This document shows, piece by piece, positions 1-9,983 of a stretch of 64,000 bases of DNA. The notes beneath the pieces were generated by a model. It was not told the origin of the DNA and searched no databases. It worked only from the letters and a program-made list of their open reading frames with translations. Within the stretch, counting starts at the first letter, position 1. Each line of letters opens with the position of its first letter. The stretch covers positions 68,247,912 to 68,311,911 of the forward strand of contig CM043963.1 of assembly GCA_014529385.2 (NCBI GenBank), in the 5' to 3' direction. Position numbers and translations under genes: made by a program. Source of the DNA: Adiantum capillus-veneris (lineage: Eukaryota > Streptophyta > Polypodiopsida > Polypodiales > Pteridaceae).

Positions 1-649
1 TGCCATGTCATTAGCTTTGCTATATCTAGACACTTGAACATATGCTTGATTCTAGGTAGAATAAGAAAGTGTATTAGCACCTTTGTAGGTATTGTTGTGC
101 ATGTAAGATCTTGATGATATCTCTTATCTTGACACTTTGGGCATCTTTCCAAGTTGTCGTATTCCCCTCGAAATAGAATGCAATAATTAGGACATGCATG
201 GATATTATTGTAATACATTCCTATATCTGCTAAGATCATTTGCCAATTCCCTACATGCCGGCATTGCATTTACTACAGGTACAATAGTTGAATTTGTAAG
301 TGAGAAGAGGGCACTAACACTCGCATCACTCCACCCATAAATGGATTGCAAATCAAGCATTGACAAACAAGTTTTAAGGACTATGGCACAGGAGCCTTCA
401 AATAATGGACTAGATACTAGAGATTGCAATCGTTGATAGCCCTCTTCATCTTATTGCTTGTCCATGGAATTTGGACTTGGACTCATCATTCACGTACATC
501 GCATCATTTGGATTGGACTCTTCATTCATGTAGAATGACTCAATCATCTCCTCCATATCATCATCATGTAGGGGTCCATCCATGTCAGTGTCTACTGGTG
601 TGGTTAAGGGTTCACGTGTTGCATCTAAGAAAATATTATGGTGATACAT
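1..649 (-). pseudogene. CACTA (En/Spm) TNP2 transposase remnant, runs off the left edge
   Basis: Reading the minus strand from 649 to 1 gives pieces of the TNP2 transposase of CACTA elements, a DDE enzyme that cuts and joins transposon ends in the nucleus. An acidic linker (649-446, with DDDMEEMI) is followed by PLFEGS and LDLQSIYGWSDASV (about 400-300), the usual segment before the zinc motif. After a frame change near 205-215 comes IHACPNYCILFRGEYDN, then ERCPKCQDKRYH, with the family's CxxxC and CPxC cysteines, and finally KHMFKCLDIAKLMTW at the window edge. The pieces lie in several frames, so the gene is dead. Upstream, 650-900 contains a weak CPC..C-like motif with stops that could be its N-terminal zinc region. 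Family assignment rests on motif order; the rest of the protein lies outside the window. Confidence 0.75.
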
Positions 650-1488
650 TCAAGAACGTGGTGGGTATGATGGCATCACCTGCAAGAAATGTACAGGTTG
701 TTTGGAGGCATAATGACATATTTGATTCTCGATTATACTATCATCCCATTGTCCCATATCTTCAACATGCTCATCAGCAATTCATCATTGACGGAGGACC
801 GTTCACTTGCATCATGTACATGGACACAAGATCCGGTCGAACATTTTTGCACCTTGCTTATCTCACAATCCTACCCAAGACTCCATATCAACACACCTGT
901 ACATAAAAATTTCAGAATCAATACCTTGTATTCTTAAAAGAAAAATGATCCCCCTCAATCTCCTACCATTGCCTTACGCATACTTGGAAGCTCTTAGTCT
1001 TAGTCGAGGAGCCCCCGCGTGGAGACGACTCCCAATTAGGTCCTGGCCACGGGAATGGGACATATATATGAGACCACACGTGACGTGGGATGATGATACG
1101 GCATGAGACATGGGACAACGAGATGGCATGGGGTACGAGGCATGAGATGTGAGACAATATGGGGTGTGGCACGACGCTGTGGCACGGGGCGTAGAATGTG
1201 AGATGGCAATGGGCGTGAGACGACGTTGTGGCCCAGAAATGGGACGATAAGATACCTGGGGTGGGTTGGGCATGAGGAGCAACTAGTACCCTTGAAGTAG
1301 CAAAAATTCAGCCCATGTGAGCATACCCCATGGGCTCTTATTTTGGGGGTGAAAATCCGCATGCCGGTATTAGCCCCGAAAAACCCTGGTAATTTTAAAA
1401 TTTAAAATTATCGGGAGTATGGGAAATTTGGAAAAAAACCTGAGCATTTCTTCCCACGGCCTCATTTCCTCTTCATAGCTATACAGGT
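650..1488. other. Non-coding stretch with degenerate purine-rich repeats
   Basis: From 650 to 950 there may be eroded N-terminal TNP2 sequence (minus). From about 1040 to 1270 a loose repeat built on gagacatggga / gatggcatggggc motifs recurs roughly every 20-30 bases with many changes. No gene, RNA or transposon terminus was recognised. The short open frames here contain no known motif. Confidence 0.4.
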
Positions 1489-1817
1489 ATGTGCTCCTCT
1501 CACACCTTTCAGGCCTCTCACAGCTCTCACACATTGTCACCTCTCTCTCACACACACACATTGTACTTGTTTGTTGTGAGTTTGCAAGTGTGTGTGTGTG
1601 TATGTGATCCCAATGCAAGAGCTCCATCCATCAACAAATCTGCATCCTCCTCCACTCAAATCAAGGAGGTAGGTGCTCAATTTCATGTTTCCTATTTTCA
1701 ATTTCACACATATACACACACACACACACACGCACACACATACATATACATACATACACACATGTATACACACACACTTATGTATACACGCACACACACG
1801 TATACGCACACACATAC

Positions 1818-1849
<32 letters not shown>

Positions 1850-2435
1850 TTACGTATACGCACACGCACACACTTACGTATACACATACACACATATGCA
1901 CACACACATGCATACACACACACACGCATACACATCATACACATGCGCACACGCACACACATACCCACACATATATACACACACACATGCACACACACAC
2001 ATATACACATACACACAGACACAACATACACACACATACGTACACATGTACATGCACATATACACACACACACACACATGTATATGCATACGCTCATACA
2101 CAGACACATGCATACACGGACACACACACATGTATACATTACACACGTATATACTCATACATACACGCATACGCACGCATGCATACATACATATGCACAT
2201 GCACATGCACACATGTGTACATAAACACACACATGTATATATACACACACACACACACGTACATACACATGCACATGCACACATGCACACACACAACACG
2301 CACATGCATACACATACATACACACACACACATACCCATGCATACAAACACACACGTGCATACATACATGTACACACATATACATGCACATGCATACACA
2401 CACAGATATACATGCACACGTATATATATATACAT
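1489..2435. repeat. CA/TG-rich microsatellite, left part
   Basis: Long runs of CA with interspersed TACA, ATGCACA and CGTATA variants fill about 1690-2435; looser CT/CA tracts begin near 1490. All six frames stay open over long distances only because the repeat lacks stops, giving artificial His-Thr or Cys-Val proteins. The array stops at 2435 where an LTR begins and resumes at 11488 after the second LTR, so it was one array before insertion. Confidence 0.9.
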
Positions 2436-3919
2436 TGATGCATGCTTTTTAGGACCCCTTCTGAAGATGCAATAAAGGCACAGTCAATTGTTGGGGAGAT
2501 GAGGATACTCTAGTCCAAGGGATCTCGAAAGAGAAGAAAAATCTACTTCACAAGCACCAAAGAGTAAAAAGTGCCATGCACAGAAGATACGTGGGAACGA
2601 GCTCTTATGCATGCCTACAACCTATATCTTACAGAATAGCCCATTCTAGGTGTGAATTTCTAGTGAAATTTACACGAGGATGTTCGTGTGGACTCACAAC
2701 ACAGCATACTCCGTTTTCACTTTTTTACCGACAGTAAATATTTTTTACCACAGTAAATATTTTTCACCTACATGGTAAATACAAATCACTTTTTACCTAC
2801 AGTAACTTTTTTACCCATGGTAAATATTTTTTACTGCACCATAAGTATTTGGTAGGTAACAGTTCACTGTTACTAGAAGCAGTGATTGGGCATCAACAAT
2901 GCAGTTACAGGAGGAGAAAAGGGGAAAATCTTATAGTAAAGGTGAGTCAACAGGGATAAAGACTTTTGAGTTGAAAAGAGACATGCTGATTTTTGCAAAG
3001 AACACATGTCAAAAGAAGCCATGGTTGAGGATTTTTTGAGAATTTGATATTCAGCAGGTCCCCCCCCTGACATGTGCAGAACCTCCAGTTTCAACAGCCA
3101 CCTTACCTGCTCTTAAATGCTGGTCAAGGCCTTATCCCCATGTGTCACAATCAGAAAAATCAGCATTCACCCTCCCCTCTCACATCACTCTAGAGAATAT
3201 CTTGATGGTGACATATCAGGTGACCTCAATCTGTTGACCACCCTAAGCAAAAAGTAACCCCAATCAGCGGATTTAAGCATGTTTATCCCTAATCCTAAAC
3301 CCTCTCAGAAACCTATATAAGGAGGCCTTATCTCACTCAAAACCAACACTTCACCCACTTCACCAAGCAACGAAGCTATGACGACATTGCTCACAACGAG
3401 GAGCTATGGATGGAGCTCTACTCTCTCTCCCTCTCTCTCTCTCCCTCTAGTATGCTACACTACTAGCCCTAAAACCTAAATAAGGAGTCTTCTCTCATGC
3501 TCCATGGCCACCATCCTCGCCATCATTCTCTAAGGTATTGATGTGTTGCTAGTAGGATCATACCTACTTGCTGGGTTGATTGTTTTTTACAAGGGATTAT
3601 GCCATCCTTGGCTTGCTTCTCTATATCCTTGTTATGTATGATCAGATGCCATTGTATTGTTAAGCTGATGTCTTGTGTATATATATGCTACATAAGGTCC
3701 CTAAGCTTCGTTTCTATGTGTTTTGCCATATGTTTTGATGCCATCATAATGCCAGAAGTCTCACTTGCCTATGTGCACTATGTGTGAGGTCCCTAAACCT
3801 CTTAATTTAGGGTGGTGCCCCCTTTGTTTTGTTCTTTGCTTGTTTGCATGAGGCGTGGTTTGTGGAGTGTGCACGAGTACAGAGGCCACCCGATTGCACT
3901 GCTCTTTTTCCCGCTGTCA
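2436..3919 (+). repeat. 5' LTR of gypsy 1
   Basis: Begins TGATGCATGC and ends CGCTGTCA. It contains a tandem of about 20-bp units of the form TTTTTACC(N)ACAGTAAATAT (about 2720-2840), a CT-rich tract (3418-3450) and a TATA box. The tandem has one unit fewer than in the 3' LTR. The small open frame at 3599-3787 recurs in the other LTR and has no known motif. Confidence 0.92.
3312..3324 (+). promoter_or_regulatory. TATA box of the gypsy 1 LTR promoter
   Basis: CCTATATAAGGAGG inside the 5' LTR fits a plant Pol II TATA box and would start the genomic RNA. The same sequence is in the 3' LTR near 10881. The transcription start is not visible from sequence alone. Confidence 0.6.
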
Positions 3920-3940
3920 TTTTGGTGCCCCCACGGAGGA
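3920..3940 (+). other. Primer-binding site candidate of gypsy 1
   Basis: TTTTGGTGCCCCCACGGAGG directly follows the LTR. The TGG start matches the CCA end of a tRNA, as in other LTR elements. I do not assign the tRNA. Confidence 0.5.
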
Positions 3941-3991
3941 GGGCTACACAGATCTTCAGTCCACAAGCAATGAAGATGTGCAATCTACAAC

Positions 3992-5859
3992 ATGGACGAA
4001 TGGCGTGAGGAGTTTGCAAATTGGAGAATAGAAGAGGAGGAGGCTTTAGAGGCCTTACAAGCTTTCATCGAGGTCTTGTTACCAGGTTGCAGTGTCATTG
4101 AAATTCAAGAAGTAAGTTCTTCTACATGCCTTGTTCGTGATTGTCGCCAACGAAGGAGAGTGAGAAGAAGAGCTTGATATACCTCTCTCTCCTCTCAACC
4201 TATGAGTGCTCCAGAAACCTCCAACGCACACGAGCTTGAAATATTCTACATCAACATACACGAAGGTACTGTGACACACATTAAGGGAAGAGAAAGCATC
4301 ACCAGACCTCTCTTTCCTGAGGAGCCAACTAAGAGGAGGAAGATCACCTCTACACCTAAGTGGCCCAAGGCCGCAGCGCGTGCTCAAGCGTAAGGTAACA
4401 TTTGGCTTAATCTCATTAATAAGGGATTACATGATCACTACAGGCAAGAAAAAGGCTAGTGAGCAACCAACTTCAATATCCAACTTGCAACCACGACTCT
4501 CACCCCTAAATCCTCCTGAAGCAAAGAGGCGAAGGCTTGCCTACAAGATTGCCGCCCGTCTGCTAGTGCTCCCAGTGCACTTTGTGAATCCAGACACCAC
4601 TAATCCCAAGCCAACCTCCTGTCCGCGTGAAGATCACTTTGGATATTGTCCAAAGTGCTTTGGAGACCGGGTGAAAAGCCTCCCTGCCCTACCTTTGCTG
4701 CTAATTTTCAAGAAGTTATCTCAATCTAAGGAAACTATCTTAGTTGATGATGTGCTGCACATTAATGGTGTCACTTTCATTCGTCATGCTGATTATGGTA
4801 ATAGCATCCAATTGTTGCTTGCTAAAAGGCTCAGCATTGTACAAAGTGTTTCCATCATGCCTTACATCTTCACAGATGCATCAGGAAGAGTCGAAGTGAT
4901 CCGAGGTGCTGACCTTCTGTGGCTGATCAGGCTCATTGGTCCCAAGGTGGTGCAACTAAGCTAGGCTCTTGTGTGTAAGTATGGATGCCAATAATGAGAA
5001 TGATGATCCCCGCATGTTTCCTTTCCATTTTGTGCGTCATATCCGTGTGAATATTTGTATTGATAGAAAAATCTTTTATCAGCAAAGAATAGCCCTGTTG
5101 TTTGGAGCCGAGAGACTTGGGGAAATCTTGCGCTCTCCTCATCCTGTCATTCTACCCTTACTAGACTATTACCATTCCTTTGATGTGTCGTTCAACTGTG
5201 GAGAGGTAGGTCACGGCATGTATTATTGCCCCCATCCACGACGCTATCAAGGAAATGGTAATCAAAGATGGCCTCCTCGCCAGCAAGTCACTCCTCCTCG
5301 AGCTAGGCCACTAAATGGACAAAATGCACACGTGGCTCCACCAATCCAAATATTGAGACCCCCTCCTCCACCACCACAAGCACCAGCAGAGATCCCTCCA
5401 CTACCATCGGGAGGGGAGGACAGGGATGTCTCTGTCATAAGTCTTGACAATGGTAAGGATAAAGGGAAAGAAAAAATGGAGGAAGCTGTTGCCATGCCAA
5501 TAAAGAGAGTTAGGAGACAAAGAACTGATGAAATGGAAGCTTCAGAGCCGGATAAAGGGAATGAGGGTTCCTCCCAAGTGATAGGAGACAAGAAAAGGAA
5601 GATTAGGTCAAGGAGGCACATAAGAGTAGAAGACTTTCCACTTGGGGTAGGATCCATACCTTACGACCTGGTAGCAGATGTGAGTAAGGAAGGACCAAAG
5701 ATTTCATGGCAGCAACTCCTCCACCTTTCCCCAAAGATGCGTAGAACCTGGTCTAAGATGGTCAGCACCAGGAGGGCTAAGGCAAAGTCAGTTGGGTCTA
5801 TTAGTGCAAGAGGCATGAAGGATATCGTGCCAGTCATTGATGCAGAGATTAAGAGTTAG
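3992..5859 (+). pseudogene. gag: gypsy 1 gag region
   Basis: Gag coats the RNA and forms the particle. Here it lies in three frames: 3992-4393 (with an internal TGA at 4175), 4380-4964 and 4969-5859. A GT-AG pair at 4380-4443 would join the first two in frame, so either a small intron or a frameshift is possible. The last piece has SFNCGEVGHGMYYCP, a CCHC zinc-knuckle pattern whose first cysteine is replaced by serine, then a proline-rich stretch and a basic Lys/Arg-rich tail. It ends at TAG 5857-5859 in the same frame as pol. The Gag identity comes from position and the knuckle. Confidence 0.6.
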
Positions 5860-8800
5860 CGAGTCTCCAATGTGTACGTAGATGGTGGAGCCGAGATTTG
5901 TGTTATGACAGAGAAATTAATGCACAGGTTGGGTTTGGAAGTAAACGAGCAAACTTCCTTACAAGCTAAGATGGCAAATAATGTAAGGGTGGCTTGTGTG
6001 GGAAAGGTTAATGGAGTGAAGGTTTCAGCTTTTGGTGTTGCAATCTCAATTGATGCTTATGTGATCCCAACTAAGGGGGAGGGCTATCCACTAATCCTTG
6101 GAAGACCTTGGCTTATGGCTATGAAAGCTAGGCAAGATTGGGAGACAGGTTCCCTTGAGTTACGACCAAATCATAAGGTAGGTGGCAAGCAACAAAAAAT
6201 TGTGTATGACATGAAGCAGGGTAGACAACAAGACCTAGAGATGGAGACTTCTATGGATGAATGGAGCACAAGCAGCTGCTCTTCATCTGAGGATGAGTCA
6301 TCTGAGGAGGATGCTAGCTCTTTGGAAGTCATGGGTATAATACTGCAAAACCCAGAAGGAGAAGGTGGTCAAGACTCTCTAAACAAGGAAGAAGCCACAG
6401 GCTTAGAGGAGATGCTAGCTAAGGACCTACTAGAAGAAGAGAGAGAACCCTATTTGCAGGTACTAAAGAGGCATGCTGGCCTCTTTATAACTGATTACGA
6501 GCACATTAAAGGAGTGACGGTAACCCAACACCATATCCAATTAAAGGAAGGTGCCAAACCAGTGGTGCAAAGGCTAAGGAGATTAGGGCTAGTGCAACAA
6601 GATGCACTCTTAAAAGAAGTAAAAAGATTACTCAAGGCAGGATTTATCTACCCAGTGGAAGATTCTGAGTGGGTGTCTCCAGTTGTGGTAGCACCAAAGA
6701 AAAATGGGAAGTGGAGGGTATGTGTGGATTACAAGCCTCTAAACGCAGCCACAAAAAGGGACCATTTTCCTTTGCCTTTTCAAGATGAAATACTAAATGA
6801 AGTGGCTGGTCATGAAAGGTACACAGTGTGTGATGGGTACTCAAGCTACTTCCAAATCAGAATTGCAGATGAAGACCAAAGAAAGACTACCTTCATAACA
6901 CCTTGGGGGTGTTTTGCTTATAGAGTTATGCCTTTTGGTTTAACTAATGCCCCAGCTACTTTCCAGAGGTTTATGAACTTGGTGTTTCAACCTTACTTTG
7001 GTAAGTCCATACGAGTCTTCATTGATGATTTTTGCATTTACAGCTCTAGGGAAGTACATCTGTCCAAGGTTGATGAACGTTTCACCCGTCTGGCCCAATT
7101 GGGTGGGCAATTGAATAAAGACAAGTGCCACATAGGTGAGAGCAAGGTCACTCTAATAGGCCATGTTGTGTCTCAAGATGGTATTGAGGCTGACCCTGAA
7201 AAGGTAAAGACATTGTTAGCTTTACCTACTCTTTCAAACGTGAAGCAACTAGTCTCCTTCATTCAAAAGGTTTGCTACATGGGACGATTCATACATCTCC
7301 TTTCTCAGGCAATCTATCCTTTGAAGCAGCTCACTAAACACACTACATTGACATGGAGTGAGGAGGGTGAAAGGTGCTTTCAAGAAGTTAAAACCATTTT
7401 GAGCTCATTGCCTGTCGTCCTACAACCCACATGGGGTGAATTATTCTATGTAAATCCTAGTGTAGGTCCAGAAGCTCTAGGAGCTGTCTTGATGCAAAAA
7501 GACCCAAAGACATCTCTCATGAGACCAGTCTACTTCTCTAGTAGAGTGATGACAGCTGCTCAAAAGGGTTTCAGCGCAACTGAGCAATTGGTGCTAGCTC
7601 TTAAGTTTGCAGTGGAGAAGTTTCGGGCTTACTTACTTCCGAGACAATTTGTGGTGATCACAACTGAGGAGGTTTTTCCATATGCCCTACAACACATGGA
7701 ATTGTCTCAAAGAATAGCAAAGTGGGTGGTGCAACTTCAAGAGTTTGACTACACACTACAAGTAGAGGATTCCACCCGTGCTTGTTTGGCAGATGTCCTC
7801 ACACAAAGGTGTTATGAGAAGGCCAAGAAAGAGGCACCTAGTAAGGTACCGCCTATCCCGGAGCCTGAAGTTCTACTGGGAGCACACAGTTTGTATTTTG
7901 ATGGGGCTTACAAGAGGACCAAAGACAAGGCATCAGCAGGCATAGTAATATTAGGTCCAGAGAAGGAGAAGATCTTTGCAAAAGGGTTTCATCTAAAAGA
8001 GGTTCATTCTAACAATGAAGCAGAGTACCATGCCCTTGTTTTAGGGTTGCAATGTTGTCTTTCTCAGGGCATCACAAAGCTAAATGTTTTTGGTGACTCC
8101 GTGTTGATTGTTAAGCAAATGGTTGGTGTATGGGCCTGTAAAAATGACAAATTGTCTGTTAAGATGAGGGAAGCAAAGGCCTTGTTGAAGGGTTTTAAAG
8201 AAGTTCGAGTGCACTTTGTACCTAGAGATCAAAATCGAGAAGCAGATGCCTTAGCAGGTGAAGAACTACAAGCTCTCATAGTAGGTGCTATCCTTGTGAA
8301 AAGTCCTTTATACCAGGGAAAGGAGGAGCTGCATGATTTACTTTACTTTCTTGAGCATTGTGAAGCACCCTCTGGTATGAGTAAAAGTGAACGTAGGTGG
8401 TTGGCAAAAAAGGCTACCAGCTATAGCTTAGTGAATGAGGACTTGTATTGTAGAGGGAAAGATGCTGTCTTAAGGAGAGTTCCTGCATCCCAAGAGATAA
8501 AGGATATTTTGTTTAGTTGTCATGAAGGTGTGTGTGGTGGCCACTTTGCACAAGAGATTACTAGCAGAAAGATTTTACAAGCAGGGTTCACGTGGCCAAG
8601 CCTCCATCGAGATGTACAACATTGGTGCTGCACATGTGAGGTTTGCCAAAAAGCTGGACCAAGGCGTCTTACCCATGAAAATCAGCATCCAATCAAAACC
8701 TATGGGCCATTTGGAAAATTGGGGATAGATGCAATAGGGCCACTACCTTGCACTCAATCAGGGAAGGAATACATCATTATGGGGGTGGAGTACATGACCA

Positions 8801-9651
8801 GATGGGCAGAAGCTCGTCCCACAAAGCGCATCACAGCCAAGGACGTGAGTGATTTCATTTTTGAATGCCTTTGTTGCCGTTTTGGCACACCTTTGGAGAT
8901 TCTCTCGGATAGGGGACCGGGATTTCGAGCTGATTTAGTCGGGCAATTGATGAGCAAGTTAAAAATCAAGCGCAGGCACTCTACACCATACTACCCTCAG
9001 TGCAATGGTCTTGTGGAAAAGGTAAATGGTCTTATATGTAAAATCATCACTAAGGAAGTGCATTTACATCCTAAGGCATGGGACAAACACCTAGATGCAG
9101 CACTTTGGGCCTACAGAACATCCTTTAAAACATCCTTGGGGTATACACCTTTTCACTTGGTTTACGGGCAAGAGGCATTATTGCCTATAGAAGTGGAGCT
9201 AGCGAGCCTCCGCGTTCTAAAAGCACATCAAGAGGATAGTCAAGAGAAGCAGGTGGAAGGAAGAATCATCGATTTGGAGAGGTTAGGGCTAGATCGAGAG
9301 TCAACAGTGAAATACTATGCAGCCCAGGCAGAGAAGAAACGAAAGAAGTTCAATCGCAACCTTGTCAAGAAAGGTATCAAGGAAGGTTCTTTAGTGCTCA
9401 GATACGACAATCGCTTTGATCGCAGGAAGGATGGTAAGTTCTTGCTTAAGTGGGAAGGCCCTTTTGTAGTGATACAGAGGTTCTCAAATGGTAGTTACCA
9501 ATTAGGTGACCTAGATGGTAAGGTACATCAGACCCCGGTAAATGGTTGGCGATTGAAGGCCTACCAATGTCGTCTTTCACAGCCATATGCTGGTGAAATC
9601 AATGCTAAGGATGGTTTAGAGGAGAGCTCATCATATTCGAGCTCCAACTAA
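5860..9651 (+). CDS. pol: gypsy 1 pol polyprotein (PR-RT-RH-aRH-INT)
   Basis: About 1260 codons without a stop. Protease has VDGGAE at its start (DGGA in place of DT/SGA), followed by ILGRPW. Reverse transcriptase spans about residues 215-420 with [25 protein letters not shown] and VFIDDF (FIDD in place of the usual YxDD). The following connection RNase H (about 490-610) lacks the usual acidic residues. A second, archaeal-type RNase H (about 673-800) keeps DG, E, GDS and ADALA. Integrase shows HxxxH..CxxC (about 883-930) and D, D, E in GIDAIGP, SDRGPGF and GLVEKVNG, then a C-terminal domain. There is no ATG at the start: pol continues the gag frame after a UAG, so readthrough is the likely mode, or a mutation. 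Confidence 0.92.
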   Translation, partial: RVSNVYVDGGAEICVMTEKLMHRLGLEVNEQTSLQAKMANNVRVACVGKVNGVKVSAFGVAISIDAYVIPTKGEGYPLILGRPWLMAMKARQDWETGSLELRPNHKVGGKQQKIVYDMKQGRQQDLEMETSMDEWSTSSCSSSEDESSEEDASSLEVMGIILQNPEGEGGQDSLNKEEATGLEEMLAKDLLEEEREPYLQVLKRHAGLFITDYEHIKGVTVTQHHIQLKEGAKPVVQRLRRLGLVQQDALLKEVKRLLKAGFIYPVEDSEWVSPVVVAPKKNGKWRVCVDYKPLNAATKRDHFPLPFQDEILNEVAGHERYTVCDGYSSYFQIRIADEDQRKTTFITPWGCFAYRVMPFGLTNAPATFQRFMNLVFQPYFGKSIRVFIDDFCIYSSREVHLSKVDERFTRLAQLGGQLNKDKCHIGESKVTLIGHVVSQDGIEADPEKVKTLLALPTLSNVKQLVSFIQKVCYMGRFIHLLSQAIYPLKQLTKHTTLTWSEEGERCFQEVKTILSSLPVVLQPTWGELFYVNPSVGPEALGAVLMQKDPKTSLMRPVYFSSRVMTAAQKGFSATEQLVLALKFAVEKFRAYLLPRQFVVITTEEVFPYALQHMELSQRIAKWVVQLQEFDYTLQVEDSTRACLADVLTQRCYEKAKKEAPSKVPPIPEPEVLLGAHSLYFDGAYKRTKDKASAGIVILGPEKEKIFAKGFHLKEVHSNNEAEYHALVLGLQCCLSQGITKLNVFGDSVLIVKQMVGVWACKNDKLSVKMREAKALLKGFKEVRVHFVPRDQNREADALAGEELQALIVGAILVKSPLYQGKEELHDLLYFLEHCEAPSGMSKSERRWLAKKATSYSLVNEDLYCRGKDAVLRRVPASQEIKDILFSCHEGVCGGHFAQEITSRKILQAGFTWPSLHRDVQHWCCTCEVCQKAGPRRLTHENQHPIKTYGPFGKLGIDAIGPLPCTQSGKEYIIMGVEYMTRWAEARPTKRITAKDVSDFIFECLCCRFGTPLEILSDRGPGFRADLVGQLMSKLKIKRRHSTPYYPQCNGLVEKVNGLICKIITKEVHLHPKAWDKHLDAALWAYRTSFKTSLGYTPFHLVYGQEALLPIEVELASLRVLKAHQEDSQEKQVEGRIIDLERLGLDRESTVKYYAAQAEKKRKKFNRNLVKKGIKEGSLVLRYDNRFDRRKDGKFLLKWEGPFVVIQRFSNGSYQLGDLDGKVHQTPVNGWRLKAYQCRLSQPYAGEINAKDGLEESSSYSSSN

Positions 9652-9983
9652 GGTAACAATCATGTACATAGTCATTTCAAAAGAAAAGAAAAAAAAAAAG
9701 GGAAAAAAAGAGAAGAAAAAAAGAAAAAAAGAGAATGCTACCAGTGAAAGCGGATATTGACAATAGATGGGGTATGGCTTTCAAGGGTCTAGGAGACCAG
9801 TTGTTAGTCATGGATGGATACAATTATTCATCAGAAAGGACTAAACAGGGTGCATCAGCCAAGAAAGCAGTAACATGGCAAATTCAATTGGTACCAGGTG
9901 GGTAAGTATTCAAGAGAACCCTATTGTAGCACAACCTACAGCTAGAGGCATCAAATACCTCTAGCTTAAGGGGGAGGGCTATA
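9652..9983 (+). other. gypsy 1 3' untranslated region with A-rich tract and polypurine tract
   Basis: An A/G-rich run (about 9678-9735) follows the pol stop. The polypurine tract, AAGGGGGAGGGC, lies at 9968-9979 directly before the 3' LTR and would prime plus-strand DNA. No extra gene such as env was found. Confidence 0.7.

Noticed and set aside
424-906. 160-codon + strand frame
   Set aside because: Opposite strand of the TNP2 remnant, with no motif of its own.
1489-2475. Long His/Thr- or Cys/Val-rich open frames on both strands
   Set aside because: They arise from the CA/TG repeat, which has no stops in several frames; no start context or motif.
3599-3787. Open frame repeated at 11167-11355
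   Set aside because: It is part of the LTR of gypsy 1, so the repetition does not show selection.
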